DNA from: Dactylorhiza incarnata
Lineage: Eukaryota > Streptophyta > Magnoliopsida > Asparagales > Orchidaceae
Direction: 5' to 3'
Assembly (NCBI GenBank): GCA_033032865.1
Contig: JAWHQI010000079.1
Coordinates: 8,436,501-8,500,500, forward strand
DNA: 64,000 nucleotides
Below, in pieces: positions 32,590 through 43,444 of the stretch. A program made the translations under genes and the position numbers. Under the pieces are notes generated by a model, which was given only the letters and a program-made list of their open reading frames with translations, was not told where the DNA came from and made no database searches. The first letter of the stretch is position 1. Every line of letters starts with the position of its first letter.

Positions 32590-34381
32590 TGTAAGACCCC
32601 AATTGTCATGTGCACGAAAAATAAAATTGATTTGAAGTCAGGGAGATAGCGCCAAGCGCTAGTGCTAGCTCCGGCGGTAGTGGCCTTAAGCGGTACCGAC
32701 TCTGTCGCTAGCTCCAGCGCTAGTCACTAGCGCTGGCGGTAGCGGAAAAATCAGATATACCCCCCCAAATCCCGACTCTTCTTCTCATTTTCTCTGTAAA
32801 CCTCTGCATCTGAGAGTAGTGGGCTGAGAGCTGGGAAGGAGATCAGTTGGAGGTGAACCTTCGTCGTTCCAGGAGGGAGATTAGTGAAGAAGCATCTGCG
32901 TGCGTGTACCATCGCGGATTCCAACCAATCCCCTCTCAGTCTATGGCACCAAAGAGACCAACTAGGGTAATGACTCTCTTTCCTAATCCTTGGACATGTA
33001 CGTCCTTTGATTTGCATGAATTTAGGAAGACTTCTACTAATTAGTAGATCGGATATTCCGGTGGGATGAAGTTGTTCCCCCATAAATTGCATATTGAATC
33101 CGGAATGGAAGTACGGGCATAGGCATGCTATGTGAAGCCCATCTGGACAGGTCGACCCGGATTGGTGATGTTTATCGCGTGGAGAAGACTCCATGTATAT
33201 GCTGTGGTTCGGGTCTTCTGTACTGTTTTGTACAGCAAAATATCCTGGAGGTGTTTCCCAGGTAATACCCGAAGTTTGGTAGCAGAACTGAGTTATGTTA
33301 CTAGCGCCGGGAGCTAGCGTTAGCGCCGGCGGTAGCTCCAGGTGAGCTACTATTGTTGATTTCTGGAGGTGTTTTCCCAGAGGTATCAGAACGGAGTTCT
33401 GTTACCATTGCCGAACAAAACTAAGTTCTGTTGCTAGCGTCGGGCGCTAGCAATAGCGCCGGCGGTAGCGCCCAGCACAAAGATTGTGTGATTCCGTGCT
33501 ACCTAAAGTCCTGGTGACTGGATACGTAGCAGGAGAAGCTGTGGAATTTGCAAAGCCCAGCTTTAAGTGTCGGGTATTAGGTGAAGCTTACCCGCATCGT
33601 GCAAAGTTGAAGCGCGATGATTGAGCACGGGCCTAGCTGATCCGAACCCGCCCATAGTGGTGGTGAAGAGGTCGCCCCTCGGTGCACCGGACTATGGAAG
33701 AGTGCCGGAACTTCGTGTGTACGACCTAGCTCAAATTGCTTGTCTAAGTTGAAATAAGACTTACTGTGAGGGCGTAACTCAGGGAGTATGCCAAAGTGTG
33801 CCTTGAGAGCACGAAGCGGGTAGCTTGGTATGCCCCCGTTGGTGTTGTTTGCGGATATATATTTATATGCTGCTGACTCTTACTTGCAGGGAAGGAGCAT
33901 CGCCGCCCCGAGTGTGGGGTGGGGTCGTTATAAATCTTGGTCAGCTAAAGCTGACCGGTTGCTTATTTTCCCACCGTTTGGTGGATTTGTGTATACAGGT
34001 CCCGGTGAGCCTAGCGGGAAATAGCGGGCTAAAGTCCTTGCTGCTGTGCTGTGCTGGCCCTTGAAGGCCAAAGCTTTTGTTTACTTTCGTTCATGTGTGG
34101 CCGGCCTGCGTGCCGATGTCTGGAAGCCACCTATATTATGTAAACAAACATTGTAAATAACCTTTTATGTATTTCATTCCTAGTAGCTTATGTGGACAAT
34201 GCTATACACTGGTTTATAAATGAAATTATATGCTTCCGTTATGCGACTCTGGTGCTGAGATAGTTATGTCTTTAACTGTTTAAATGCTAATTTTAGTACC
34301 GCTTTCTTCTGTTCATTTCATATGGCGTGGGGTCCCGACCGGACCTACTGTTATATGCTATGTAACAGGGAGGGTGTTACA
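32590..34381 (+). repeat. Del/Tekay-like 3' LTR
   Basis: 1792 bp, following the polypurine tract AAGTGGGGAAGAAT. It carries about 48 bp (around 33011-33060) that the 5' LTR lacks and several substitutions. CTAGCGCC arrays are at 32646-32743, 33301-33345 and 33434-33475. Confidence 0.9.
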
Positions 34382-34386
34382 GAGAC
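34382..34386 (+). repeat. target site duplication GAGAC, right
   Basis: Matches 25974-25978. Confidence 0.9.
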
Positions 34387-35057
34387 CTAGGCGTATTCCA
34401 CTGATAGGTGTTCATCGCCATATCCTCGATAAGCTCAAGAGCGCCCTTCAGAGTTTTTCGGTTCAAAGAACCACCGGATGCGGCGTCTATCATTTGCTTG
34501 GTTGCTTGATTTAGCCCATTATAAAATGTCTGGACCTGTGACCATACAGGCAGAGCATGATGAGGGCAACATCTCAAAAGTTCCTTGTACCTCTTCCAAG
34601 TGTCATAGAGGGTCTCAGAATCGATTTGACTAAAAGTACAAATATCAGTTCTTAATTTTGCAGTTTTGCCGGGCGGAAAATATTTGGATAAGAACTTTTC
34701 AGTCAATTGAGCCCATGTGGTGATGGAACCTCTGGGAAGAGAACTCAACCACTGTTTAGCTTTAGTCCTTAAGGAAAACGGAAAAAGTCTTAATCTAATC
34801 ACATCATCGCTCACGCCATTTATCTTAAAAGTATCGCAGATTTCGATAAAGCTCGCAATATGCAAGTTCGGATCTTCATCTTGTAATCCGTCGAACTGCA
34901 CATGTTGCTGTACCATTTGGATGATGCATGACTTAAGTTCAAAATTATTGTTTGCTACAGCAGGGCGGACAATATTTGATTCTGTACCCTCTAGGTTAGG
35001 CCGAGCATAATAGGACATGGTCCGTTGCTGGTCAACTTCTGGATTGGGATCACCCAT
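34387..35057 (-). pseudogene. gag: Athila-like gag, N-terminal part
   Basis: The ATG at 35057 gives MGDPNPEVDQQRTMSYYARP, then the capsid core (DPNLHIASFIEICDTFKING, LRLFPFSLRTKAKQWLSSLP, FLSKYFPPGKTAKLRTDI, YDTWKRYKELLRCCPHHAL), ending MAMNTYQWNTPR at the Del/Tekay-like insertion. Continues at 25978. Related Athila proteins usually start further upstream; an in-frame stop lies at about 35144-35146, so the gag may already have lost its original N-terminus. Confidence 0.85.
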
Positions 35058-35544
35058 ATTTTCTGTGTTAGTGTCTCCGCTCGACTCTTCGAGATCTATA
35101 TGTAAATCCTGATCACGATTTCGAAGGCGCTCCCGAAGGGTGCACTAGATCTCTGGATCAAAATGAATATCAGGATTACTCGAAGAGCTACTACGGGTCA
35201 TGCACTAGTAGGAAGAAAAGGGAAAGAAGAAAAATTATCGAAAGTGAAAAACCAAAATTAAAAAAATGATAATGATTTTTTTTGTTTTTTTTTGTCTTTT
35301 TTTAAAGTGTATTATATTAGTCCTGGACTTCCCGAGATCTGCCCTGTGAGGGGTTTGCAACGGTACTAGAGGTTGTGATGGGAATTCAAGCCCAAAGCGT
35401 CCTTTCCAGGAAATTAGGTGGGATAGAAAAACGATGATGTGGGTTAATTATAATATATAATTTTTTTTTTGGATTTTTGTAGAAATAATAGCGACGACGT
35501 TTTCTTAATATTGACAAATGTCCCCGGCAACGGCGCCAAAAACT
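35058..35544 (-). other. Athila-like leader, including a conserved block and primer site
   Basis: Holds the tRNA-Asp type primer site (35521-35538) and a 95-bp block (35321-35415) that recurs at 56213-56301 in the young non-coding element. The block is bounded by TCCTGG and CCAGGA. The rest is A/T-rich with homopolymer runs. Confidence 0.7.
35521..35538 (-). other. Athila-like primer binding site (tRNA-Asp type)
   Basis: TGGCGCCGTTGCCGGGGA on the minus strand, a few bases from the LTR end. The same site occurs at 50721-50738 and at 55645-55662. Confidence 0.9.
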
Positions 35545-37235
35545 TGGTGATTAGATTGACTATCAACCCGAAAAGGCAAGTGTGCCTATCGAATTGTAAT
35601 ACCAAGGTCGTATTTAAACTCGGTGTTGTCAAGTACTATTACTCACGCTTCTGACTATTATCCTACCGTACGATTGGTTGGGTGATTTTGAGAATTTTTA
35701 AGACAAAAGTTAAGTTGATATTAAGATGATAAAACATATTAAGAAAATAGCACCCGATCAATGATTCACCAAGAAAAGAGATGAGGAGGATAAAAAAAAT
35801 ATAGCTTTATAATTGCAAACCAAACTCGACCGTGACGGATCCGAAAATAAGAAATAATCTCGCTAGAGCATTAAATCTCCTAACTTCTAGACGATTTGAC
35901 CGAAATCTCTTTGCAAATCAAAAAGGTCTAAAGTTGCATTATTGAAATGATCCGCACTATTGGATTTGACTCCAATCCGGAGGATTTACGTCGTCCTATC
36001 TCTAGGATTGCGTGCAACTCCTTCCTTCTTTGAGTGATCTTTCAAACCAATGAGTCTCTCGATTCCTATGAAATGAGATCAAATAGCCTACTACCGTATA
36101 CTAGAATTACGGAGTCGACGCAAATAAAATAAAAGAAGGAACGAGCAGAGTTTAACAAGAATAAAACTCAGAAAAAATAAAATCTCATCTCAAATCATGG
36201 ATCCTCATGATCAAATGCTAATGGAAATTAGTTACCCATAAAAGAAATTGAGACAAGAATGGAAGGTAAAGCTTGCATTTTCATTGATAGACAAAGAAGA
36301 GTACAAAATGTAAAATGATAATAATATTCTTAAGAAAAAGAAGTACAAAGCATGGAAAACTAAAAGCTTGAATAACACAAACTACCACTCTCCCTTGATC
36401 TCTCTCTTCCCAAAAGTTCTCCTCAAGCATGAGACATGGGGTCTATTTATAGGTGCAGGGGAAGGTTCTAGAGGATTGAAGAAAAGAGGGGAGAGCAAGG
36501 GGTGGCCGGCCATGCATGGTGGAGAGGGGAGTTGTATGAAATAAATGAGGGGAGAGAAGAGAGGAAAGAGAGTGGCAACCTCCAATGTATTCTTTTTATT
36601 AAGAGAAAAAGAGAGGGAAGGGGGGATGTATGAGGGTGAACATGAAGGGAATGAGAGTAAATGAGAGAGAGAGAGGGAGATTTCATTTAAGAGAAAGAGG
36701 AGAGAGGAGAGAGGGGTTCAGCCATGCATGGTCCATGCAAAGGTGGCGGGCTGCATGTAGCAAGGATGGCTCGGCTTTGACTTGTAGTGGGGGCTCGGGC
36801 TGAACCAAATGGAGGCAAGGAGGGGTCGGGTTTGAGCTTGGAGAGGGCTGCTCGGGTTGGATGTGGGCAGCAAGGGGGCTCTCTAAAACAAGGGGAGCTC
36901 GGGTAGCGTCAAAGGGGAGTTCGGGTTTGACCAAATGAAGGGAGGACTGCTCCATGTCTCCATTTAATCTTCCTTGGTGTTGACTTTAACATGCCTTGAG
37001 CTTAAACTTGGCTTGAATCTTGGACATGGATTGAGCTTGAATCATGGCTTTAACTTTACTTGAGCTCGGTCCTTGGATATAACTTGAATTTCTAAAACAA
37101 AACAAGAAAAAGCAAATTAGTTTTGTAAATTAAAATAAAACTAATTTAGATGATTTATAACATGAAATAACACATATCTTAGGATAATAATCTACTAAAT
37201 TAAGTTCTAATATAAGGCCTAAAAACTAACTATCA
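35545..37235 (-). repeat. Athila-like 5' LTR
   Basis: 1691 bp, TGATAGTTAGTTTT ... AATCACCA on the minus strand. TATAAATA at 36444-36451. The end region (CGAGTTTAAATACGACCTTG) is shared with the LTR of the element at 53843. No second copy is seen at the other end of the element. Purine-rich stretches give open frames here that I do not treat as genes. Confidence 0.8.
36444..36451 (-). promoter_or_regulatory. TATA box of Athila-like LTR
   Basis: TATAAATA on the minus strand, followed by GACCCCATGTCTCATGC. Confidence 0.6.
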
Positions 37236-38433
37236 GTTGCCGAAGCGCAACACAACAAGGACTTGAGGCGCCGTGACGATGCTAACGGAAACCAGAGTTA
37301 CAACCTCCGCCCGCGGCGTACCAAACCGGCTTGAAGACTTCTATTTATTTTTAGATCGCTTATTTCATATTTGCGGATATAAAATTATTTCATATCTTGG
37401 AAATAATTTTATATTCATTTTGCTCTTGTTTATTTGTCATTTCCTAATTTTGAACAATGGCGTGCGTTTAGCCGTTTGGATGGTGGATTAGTTAGCCATC
37501 ATGATTTGATGTGTTTTGTAAACTCCTATTTAAAGGAGGCTTGATGAGAGTAAAGGAGACTTTTTGAAGACAAAAAAAACCCTAATCTCCCCCTTGTGAG
37601 ATTTCGGCCAAGAGGAGAAACCCCCCTTGCCGCCGCCCCTCTCTTGGTGTGACTCCAAGGCCGCCCCCTCCATCCTCTTCGGTGCGACTCCGGCGAGACT
37701 TCCGCGGTGCGACTCCAAGGAAGAAAGGGTGCTACTCCATTCGGTGCGACGCCGGTGGAGCCGTGGAGAAAGAGATTCTCCCACATCTATCTTGAGTGCA
37801 TGCATGTTCTTGGTTGGGTAACCCCTCCCCTTTCTAGTGATTCTTCTACGTTTATTTTATGGTGGTTTTGTCGAATCGTTTTATCCGGAACCTTAATATT
37901 CTCGCTTGCAAAAATCTGAAACCTAAGTATTGTTGTTGAACCTCTTGTTGTCCGGATCGGGATGATCCGTTGCAGGAGCAAAACTCAGCCTAGCCTTGGT
38001 TTGCTCTCCAAGATTGGCGCACTTGGCGTTAACAAGGGAGTTAATCTCAACTAAAGTTTTATCGCCGCTTGAATGTTCATCGCCGCTCCGAAATATGGCC
38101 GCTGCGTTTTGAAATGAATCGATTGATGGAATAGATGCTTGTGTACGTGCGGTGAGTTGTGTGCTTGTTGGAGAGGTAGGTCTTGTCTAAGGACGTGGTA
38201 TCGAGTCCGGTTGTCGATCTTTTTTTTGTTATTTTGTTAATCAGATTTGGGAGCCCACCCGACCTCTTTATTTGCCGCTCTTGGTCGGAGTACTCTTGGA
38301 ACGAGATCTTTGAGAGCAAGCATGACCTCTTTCCGTTCGCTTTTGGTCGGAGCCCTCTCCTTCTTATTTATGTTGAATGCTATTTTCGTTTCCGTTAGCG
38401 TAGCGAGCACGTAGTCACGGTATCCCTACATCA
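37236..38433 (+). repeat. CRM-like 5' LTR, right part
   Basis: 1198 bp matching 43346-44542, from GTTGCCGAAGCGC to CCCTACATCA, so it lacks only the first 40 bp. It starts directly after the TGATAG end of the Athila-like LTR. Followed by the primer site. Confidence 0.9.
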
Positions 38434-38436
38434 ATT

Positions 38437-38448
38437 TGGTATCAAAGC
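38437..38448 (+). other. CRM-like primer binding site
   Basis: TGGTATCAAAGC, one mismatch to the tRNA-Met site TGGTATCAGAGC, three bases after the LTR end. Confidence 0.8.
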
Positions 38449-38702
38449 GAGGTTGTTTCAACTCAAACGTTGCAAACATCCTCGATGCGTTCCTTTTTGG
38501 TCATTCGGATCATTAGAAAATCAAAAAAAAATTTCGGTGGTCTGCGAATAGCGGGCTAAAATTGTCGTTTTTCAGCGAAATTCAAATTTTTTTTTTAACG
38601 ATCTACGTATTATGCACATCAGGAATCTATAAAAACATCCTATGTTCACTCTAGCTACAGCCCTAGGAAAAATCATCTTTCCAAACTTTTTCCTGAACCT
38701 GA

Positions 38703-39262
38703 ATGCGCACTAGGCAAGGAACGGAGTACACGACACCGTCTACGTCTAGGATGACTGCGAATCAGAATAATGATCCCAACACCGAGGCCATAGCAGGTCT
38801 ACGTACCGAAATGTCTGAGCTTAGGACGATGTTAGAACAAATTTTACGGAATCAAGGAGGAACGCCACCACCACCCGGTGATGTTGAGGGGCCCAACCGG
38901 CACCAACCGGTCACTGATTTGGATTCTGATGGGGACCATCCCCGAGTGCCCCCTCGAGAACACCGTCCGGAGCGTGGTTTCGATATCACTAGAGCCATTA
39001 AGATTGATTCCCCCACCTATGATGGCATGGGAGACCCCCAAGTTTTCCTTAGCTGGGTAGTTGATATGGAATGTTACTACCAGTGGCACAATCTCACGGA
39101 TCTACAAAAGGTCCAAGTCGCCCGCATGAAGTTGACAGATCGTGCGAAAACCTTTTGGCTGAATGAGGAAAGGAGGTTGGGAGCCGTACAGGGAGTCCCA
39201 CCTATCGGATGGGCGGTGATGAAAAATTTGCTCACCGACCAATACGTTCCCGCTTATCCCGG
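38703..39262 (+). pseudogene. gag: CRM-like gag, N-terminal part
   Basis: The ATG at 38703 begins MRTRQGTEYTTPSTSRMTAN. A predicted helix (LRTEMSELRTMLEQILRNQG) precedes the capsid start (IKIDSPTYDGMGDPQVFLSW, VARMKLTDRAKTFW). At about 39262 the text YVPAYPG passes into FRKGLQPDIQRKL in another frame. Related gag proteins have some 40-50 residues between these points, so a deletion with frame loss is likely. Confidence 0.8.
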
Positions 39263-42200
39263 TTTCGTAAGGGGCTTCAACCCGATATCCAGCGGAAGCT
39301 CATGCGCTATGGGCACACAGATCTGAACACGACTTTCAATGCCGCCTTAGACATTGAAAAACACTTAGCCGCCAAGGCTCACTCCCGTTATTCCCACACG
39401 AGGAATAAGACCACCGTTGGAGCATCTTCTTCCACCTATCCGGACAAGGGAAAGTATAGAACCACCGAGTCTAAGTCCCTCGTGATCACTGCTAGGAACA
39501 CTAGGAACCCCACGAGTGAGTGTGTTCCCATTGGGAAAGTTAGCAAGGCCAATACCACATGTTATTCTTGCGGTTTTCAAGGTCACTATGCCTTTGAATG
39601 CCCAACTAAGACTAAGGCCGTTGCCCTCTTAGACATGGCCGCCGATTCTACTGACTATGTGTATGAGGCCGCCGAGGAGAGCGACCCCGAAGGGGTCCCA
39701 AGCGATTTGGAAGATGATCCCCCCCTCATGGTGGTGCGTTGTATTCTGACCACTCCACGTCCGCTAGATGAGTGGAGGAGGACGAGTATCTTCTCTCTGA
39801 TCTTTAAGAGTGGTGAAAAGTTGTGCAAGCTCATTATAGATAGCGGTAGCTGTGTGAATGCTATCTCTGAGAACGCTGTTAAACGTATAAATCTGACCAC
39901 GGAACCACACCCCACACCCTACCAGGTAGCTTGGATTAGCAAGGTTACCGTCCCAGTTAGCAAGCGTTGCCTGGTCCCTCTTACCTTTAAATCTTACACG
40001 GATGAGGTCTGGTGTGACGTCCTCCCCATGGACACGTGCCACGTGTTATTAGGCCGCCCTTGGCTTTATGACCGTGACGTCACACATTTCGGTCGAGCCA
40101 ATACTTATGAATTCAAATTCTACAGTATAACCATCACATTGAGACCGACCGTTCCGAAGGAGCCGGTAGCTTTGGCTAAGGACACTACCGTCCCGGCCGA
40201 GAGGAAGGCTTTGAGGTTAGTTGGTAGGAGAGAGTTTGTGAGAGATCCTTTTCTTGAGGGAGTTATGTACACATTAGTTCTTATGGGTGCGAAGGTTGAG
40301 TCGGAAGCGTCGAATGAGTTGCCTAGGGCGTTACGAGCACTTTTGGATGAGTATAAGGACGTGTACCCAGAAGAGTTGCCTTCTGTGTTACCTCCATTGA
40401 GGAACATACAGCATGCGATAGATCTCATTCCGGGTTCGTCCTTGCCTAACCAACCCCACTATAGGCTTCATCCCGCGGCCCATAAAGAGCTACAGGCTCA
40501 GATCGAGGATTTGATGAAAAAAGGATTCATCAGGACTAGCATGAGTCCTTGTGCGGTGCCAGCCCTTCTTTCCCCCAAGAAAGATGGTACGTGGCGGATG
40601 TGTGTTGATAGCCGCGCTATCAACAAGATCACCATCAAGTACCGATTTCCTATACCGCGCTTAGATGACCTTCTAGCTGTCTTGTCTGGCGCCACCATAT
40701 TTTCTAATTTAGATTTACGAAGCGGCTATCACCAGATAAGGATCCGCGAGGGAGATGAGTGGAAGACGGCATTTAAGTTTAAGTATGGGTTATACGAGTG
40801 GCTTGTGATGCCCTTCGGGCTATCCAATGCCCCCAGCACATTCTCCCGGATGATGACGCATGTCTTTCAGCCATTCATGGGGAAGTTTGTGGTAGTCTAC
40901 TTCGATGACATCTTGGTTTACAGCACTACTACCACCGAGCACGTCTCCCACATGAGAGTGGTTCTTTCCACCCTACGGAAGGAAACTTTATTTCTGAATC
41001 TCAAGAAATGCACTTTCCATGTTACGGAAGTGGAGTTTTTAGGCTACATCGTTGGAACGGAGGGCATTAGAGTTGAACCTAGCAAGGTTAAGGTGATTAA
41101 AAACTGGCCCGAGCCGACCACGATACGTGAGGTGAGGAGCTTCCATGGGTTGGCAGCTTTCTACCGCCGTTTCATCAAAGACTTTAGCAGCATCATGGCC
41201 CCCATTAGTGACTGCATGAAAAAAGGTGAGTTTACTTGGACGAAGTCCGCCACCTTCGCTTTCCAACGCATCAAGGAGCTTATGACTGAGGCACCCATCT
41301 TACGTCTACCTGACTTCTCGAAAGTCTTTGAGCTTACTTGTGACGCTTCAGGCGTGGGAATAGGAGGTGTCTTGAGTCAGGAAGGGCACCCTGTGAGTTT
41401 CTTTAGTGAAAAGTTGGCGGGCGCTAAATTGAATTATTCCAACTATGATAGGGAATTTTATGCAGTCATTAGATGCTTGCACCACTGGCGGCATTATCTC
41501 CTCTCTAAGGAGTTCGTGATCCTCTCCGATCACGAAGCATTACGATTTATCAATGGCCAACATAAAATCAGCCCGCGTCACACCAAGTGGGTGTCCTTCC
41601 TACAGGGTTACACTTTTAATCTCAAACACCTTAAGGGAGCGGACAATCGGGTTGCGGACGCTCTTAGTTGCCTAGACCTTTTAGTCACCACTATGGAGGT
41701 TAACGTTGTCGGGTTCGAGCGAATCAAAGATGAGTACGCTACATGCCCGGATTTTCAGGATTCTTACCTATCTGCCCAGGATAGTTCCCCCACCACTATT
41801 ACTGCGTTCGCTATCAAGGATGGTTACCTATTTAGGCATGGGAAATTATGTATTCCGCAGTCATCTCTACGTCTCCATATCATCTGGGAACTGCATAGTG
41901 GCGGGTTGAGTGGCCATTTCGGTAGAGATAAGACTATCACCCTGCTTGAGGAAAAGTTTTATTGGCCAAATTTGAAGGCAATGGTAGGACGGGTAGTGAG
42001 TAGTTGTCGTACTTGCCAAGTTTCTAAGGGCACCAAAACCAACGTCGGGTTATATACTCCGTTGCCTATACCATCCGTACCTTGGGAGGACGTGAGCATG
42101 GACTTTGTCTTAGGCCTACCCACCACTTTTCGTCGTCACGATTCCATCTTCGTAGTTGTGGATAGGTTATCCAAAAAGGCATATTTTATACCGTGCACTA

Positions 42201-43444
42201 GAACCAATGACGCCTCTCATATTGCAAAGCTATATTTTAAGGAAGTCGTTAGTCACCAGGGAGTGCCGAAGACAATTGTCTCGGATAGGGATGTTAAGTA
42301 TACGAGCTACTTCTGGAAGACACTTTGGATCCTAATGGGTACCAAACTATTGTTTTCCTCCGCCTATTATCCTCAAACCGATGGGCAAACTGAGGTGGTT
42401 AACCGGAGCCTAGGGAACCTTCTTATATGCCTCGTGAGTGATCATAAAGGCACATGAGATCTTCTTCTTCCCCACGCTCAGTTAGCCTACAACAATTCCA
42501 AAAATCGGTCCACCGGTCTGTCACCAAATGAGATTGTCCAAGGGTACAAGGCCCCTGTGCCTCTTGACTTGGTTCCCTTGCCCCCAACATACAAGGCAAG
42601 TCAATTTGCACAATCCTTCGCCCAACATATTCACGACCTTCATGCACGTATACGAGCTACCTTGACTGCTCAGTACGATTCTTATCAGGCGCACGCCAAT
42701 ATACATCGGAGAGTGTCACACTTCAAGGTTGGCGATTTGGTTTTAGTACGATTAGTTCCCAAGCGTTTGCCATCTGGCACAGTTAAAAAGTTAGCACCTA
42801 AGAGCGCCGGCCCTTTTCAGATCATCAAGAAAATAGGTGACAACGCTTTTGTTTTGGATTTGCCTGCAGAATGGGGAATCTCCCCTATTTTTAACGTCTC
42901 GGATTTAACGATGTTCGTATCGCCTCCACATGAGTTGAATTCCTTGACATCTTCTCCTTCCACCAAATCTTATAATGGGTTGGGGAGTGGTAGTACGGAT
43001 GACCTCTCTCTGTCGGTCCCCACAGGTATTTCACCGGATGGTAAGTCACATACTTTTATTCCTACTGCTGATATGTTCCCCAGGTTTCCGAAGACTTTTC
43101 TCACTCTGGACATGATACTTGCTATGGAGCCACTTACTACCTCGGAGGGTGCTACTTACCAATTCCTCATCCGTTGGCGTGATCTCCCTCCTTCAGACGA
43201 TTCATGGGTCCTCGCGACGGAGCTTCAACGACTGGATGCCGATCTTCTCCGCCGCTACCTCTCGGACCACGCATCAGAGATGCTTGATTTTGAGAGGGGG
43301 AGAATTGATGGCGCGACCCCGCCACCACTTTCTGATGACGACCCGGTTGCCGAAGCGCAACACTACAAGGACTTGAGGCGCCATGACAATGCTAACGGAA
43401 ACCGGAGTTACAACCTCTGCCCGCGGCGTACCAAACCCGCTTGA
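39263..43444 (+). pseudogene. pol: CRM-like gag end, protease, RT, RNase H, integrase; ORF ends inside 3' LTR
   Basis: One frame throughout, with a single TGA at 42455-42457 (where HKGTW is expected). In order: zinc knuckle CYSCGFQGHYAFEC; protease KLIIDSGSCVNAIS and CHVLLGRPWLYDR; RT WRMCVDSRAINKITIKYRFP, LDLRSGYHQIRI, VVVYFDDILVYS (YFDD); RNase H ELTCDASGVGIGGVL and VADALSCLD; integrase HSGGLSGHFGRDKT ... [55 protein letters not shown]; then GPFQIIKKIGDNAFVLDLP and a C-terminal segment. The frame crosses the polypurine tract at 43291-43305 and ends 139 bp inside the 3' LTR with the basic sequence CPRRTKPA. Apart from the one stop it is well preserved. Confidence 0.9.
43291..43305 (+). other. 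CRM-like polypurine tract within the coding frame
   Basis: TGAGAGGGGGAGAAT immediately precedes TGATGG of the 3' LTR and encodes FERGRI in the polyprotein frame. Confidence 0.8.

Larger units (their letters stand above)
25979..34381 (+). mobile_element. complete Del/Tekay-like chromovirus (Ty3/gypsy)
   Basis: Two full LTRs (25979-27722 and 32590-34381) starting TGTAAGACCCC and ending GGGTGTTACA, a GAGAC target duplication, a primer site next to the 5' LTR (TTGGTATCAGCTACGG), gag, protease, RT, RNase H, integrase and a C-terminal chromodomain-like end, and a tract AAGTGGGGAAGAAT before the 3' LTR. The frame is broken several times. LTRs differ by a few percent plus one 48-bp indel. It lies within the gag of the Athila-like element. 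Confidence 0.9.
20678..37235 (-). mobile_element. Athila-like gypsy element, 3' LTR missing, nested in CRM-like LTR
   Basis: On the minus strand: 5' LTR (37235-35545), tRNA-Asp type primer site, leader, gag (split by the Del/Tekay-like element), protease, RT, RNase H and integrase down to 21432, then a hairpin and polypurine tracts (21038-21002 and about 21151) and an AT-rich 3' region. Gag (WLSSLPRGSITTWAQLTEKFL) and RT (FMDDFSVFG) are typical of Athila. No second LTR copy is seen before the left junction, so the 3' end is deleted. No env-like ORF was found. Confidence 0.8.

Noticed and set aside
36382..36955. Open frames on the minus strand with serine, proline and leucine-rich text
   Set aside because: Purine-rich strand of the Athila-like LTR upstream and downstream of its TATA box; low-complexity, no motif.
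37526..38319. Open frames in the CRM-like 5' LTR, repeated at 43602-44434
   Set aside because: LTR sequence, with the frames present on both strands; not coding for a known domain.
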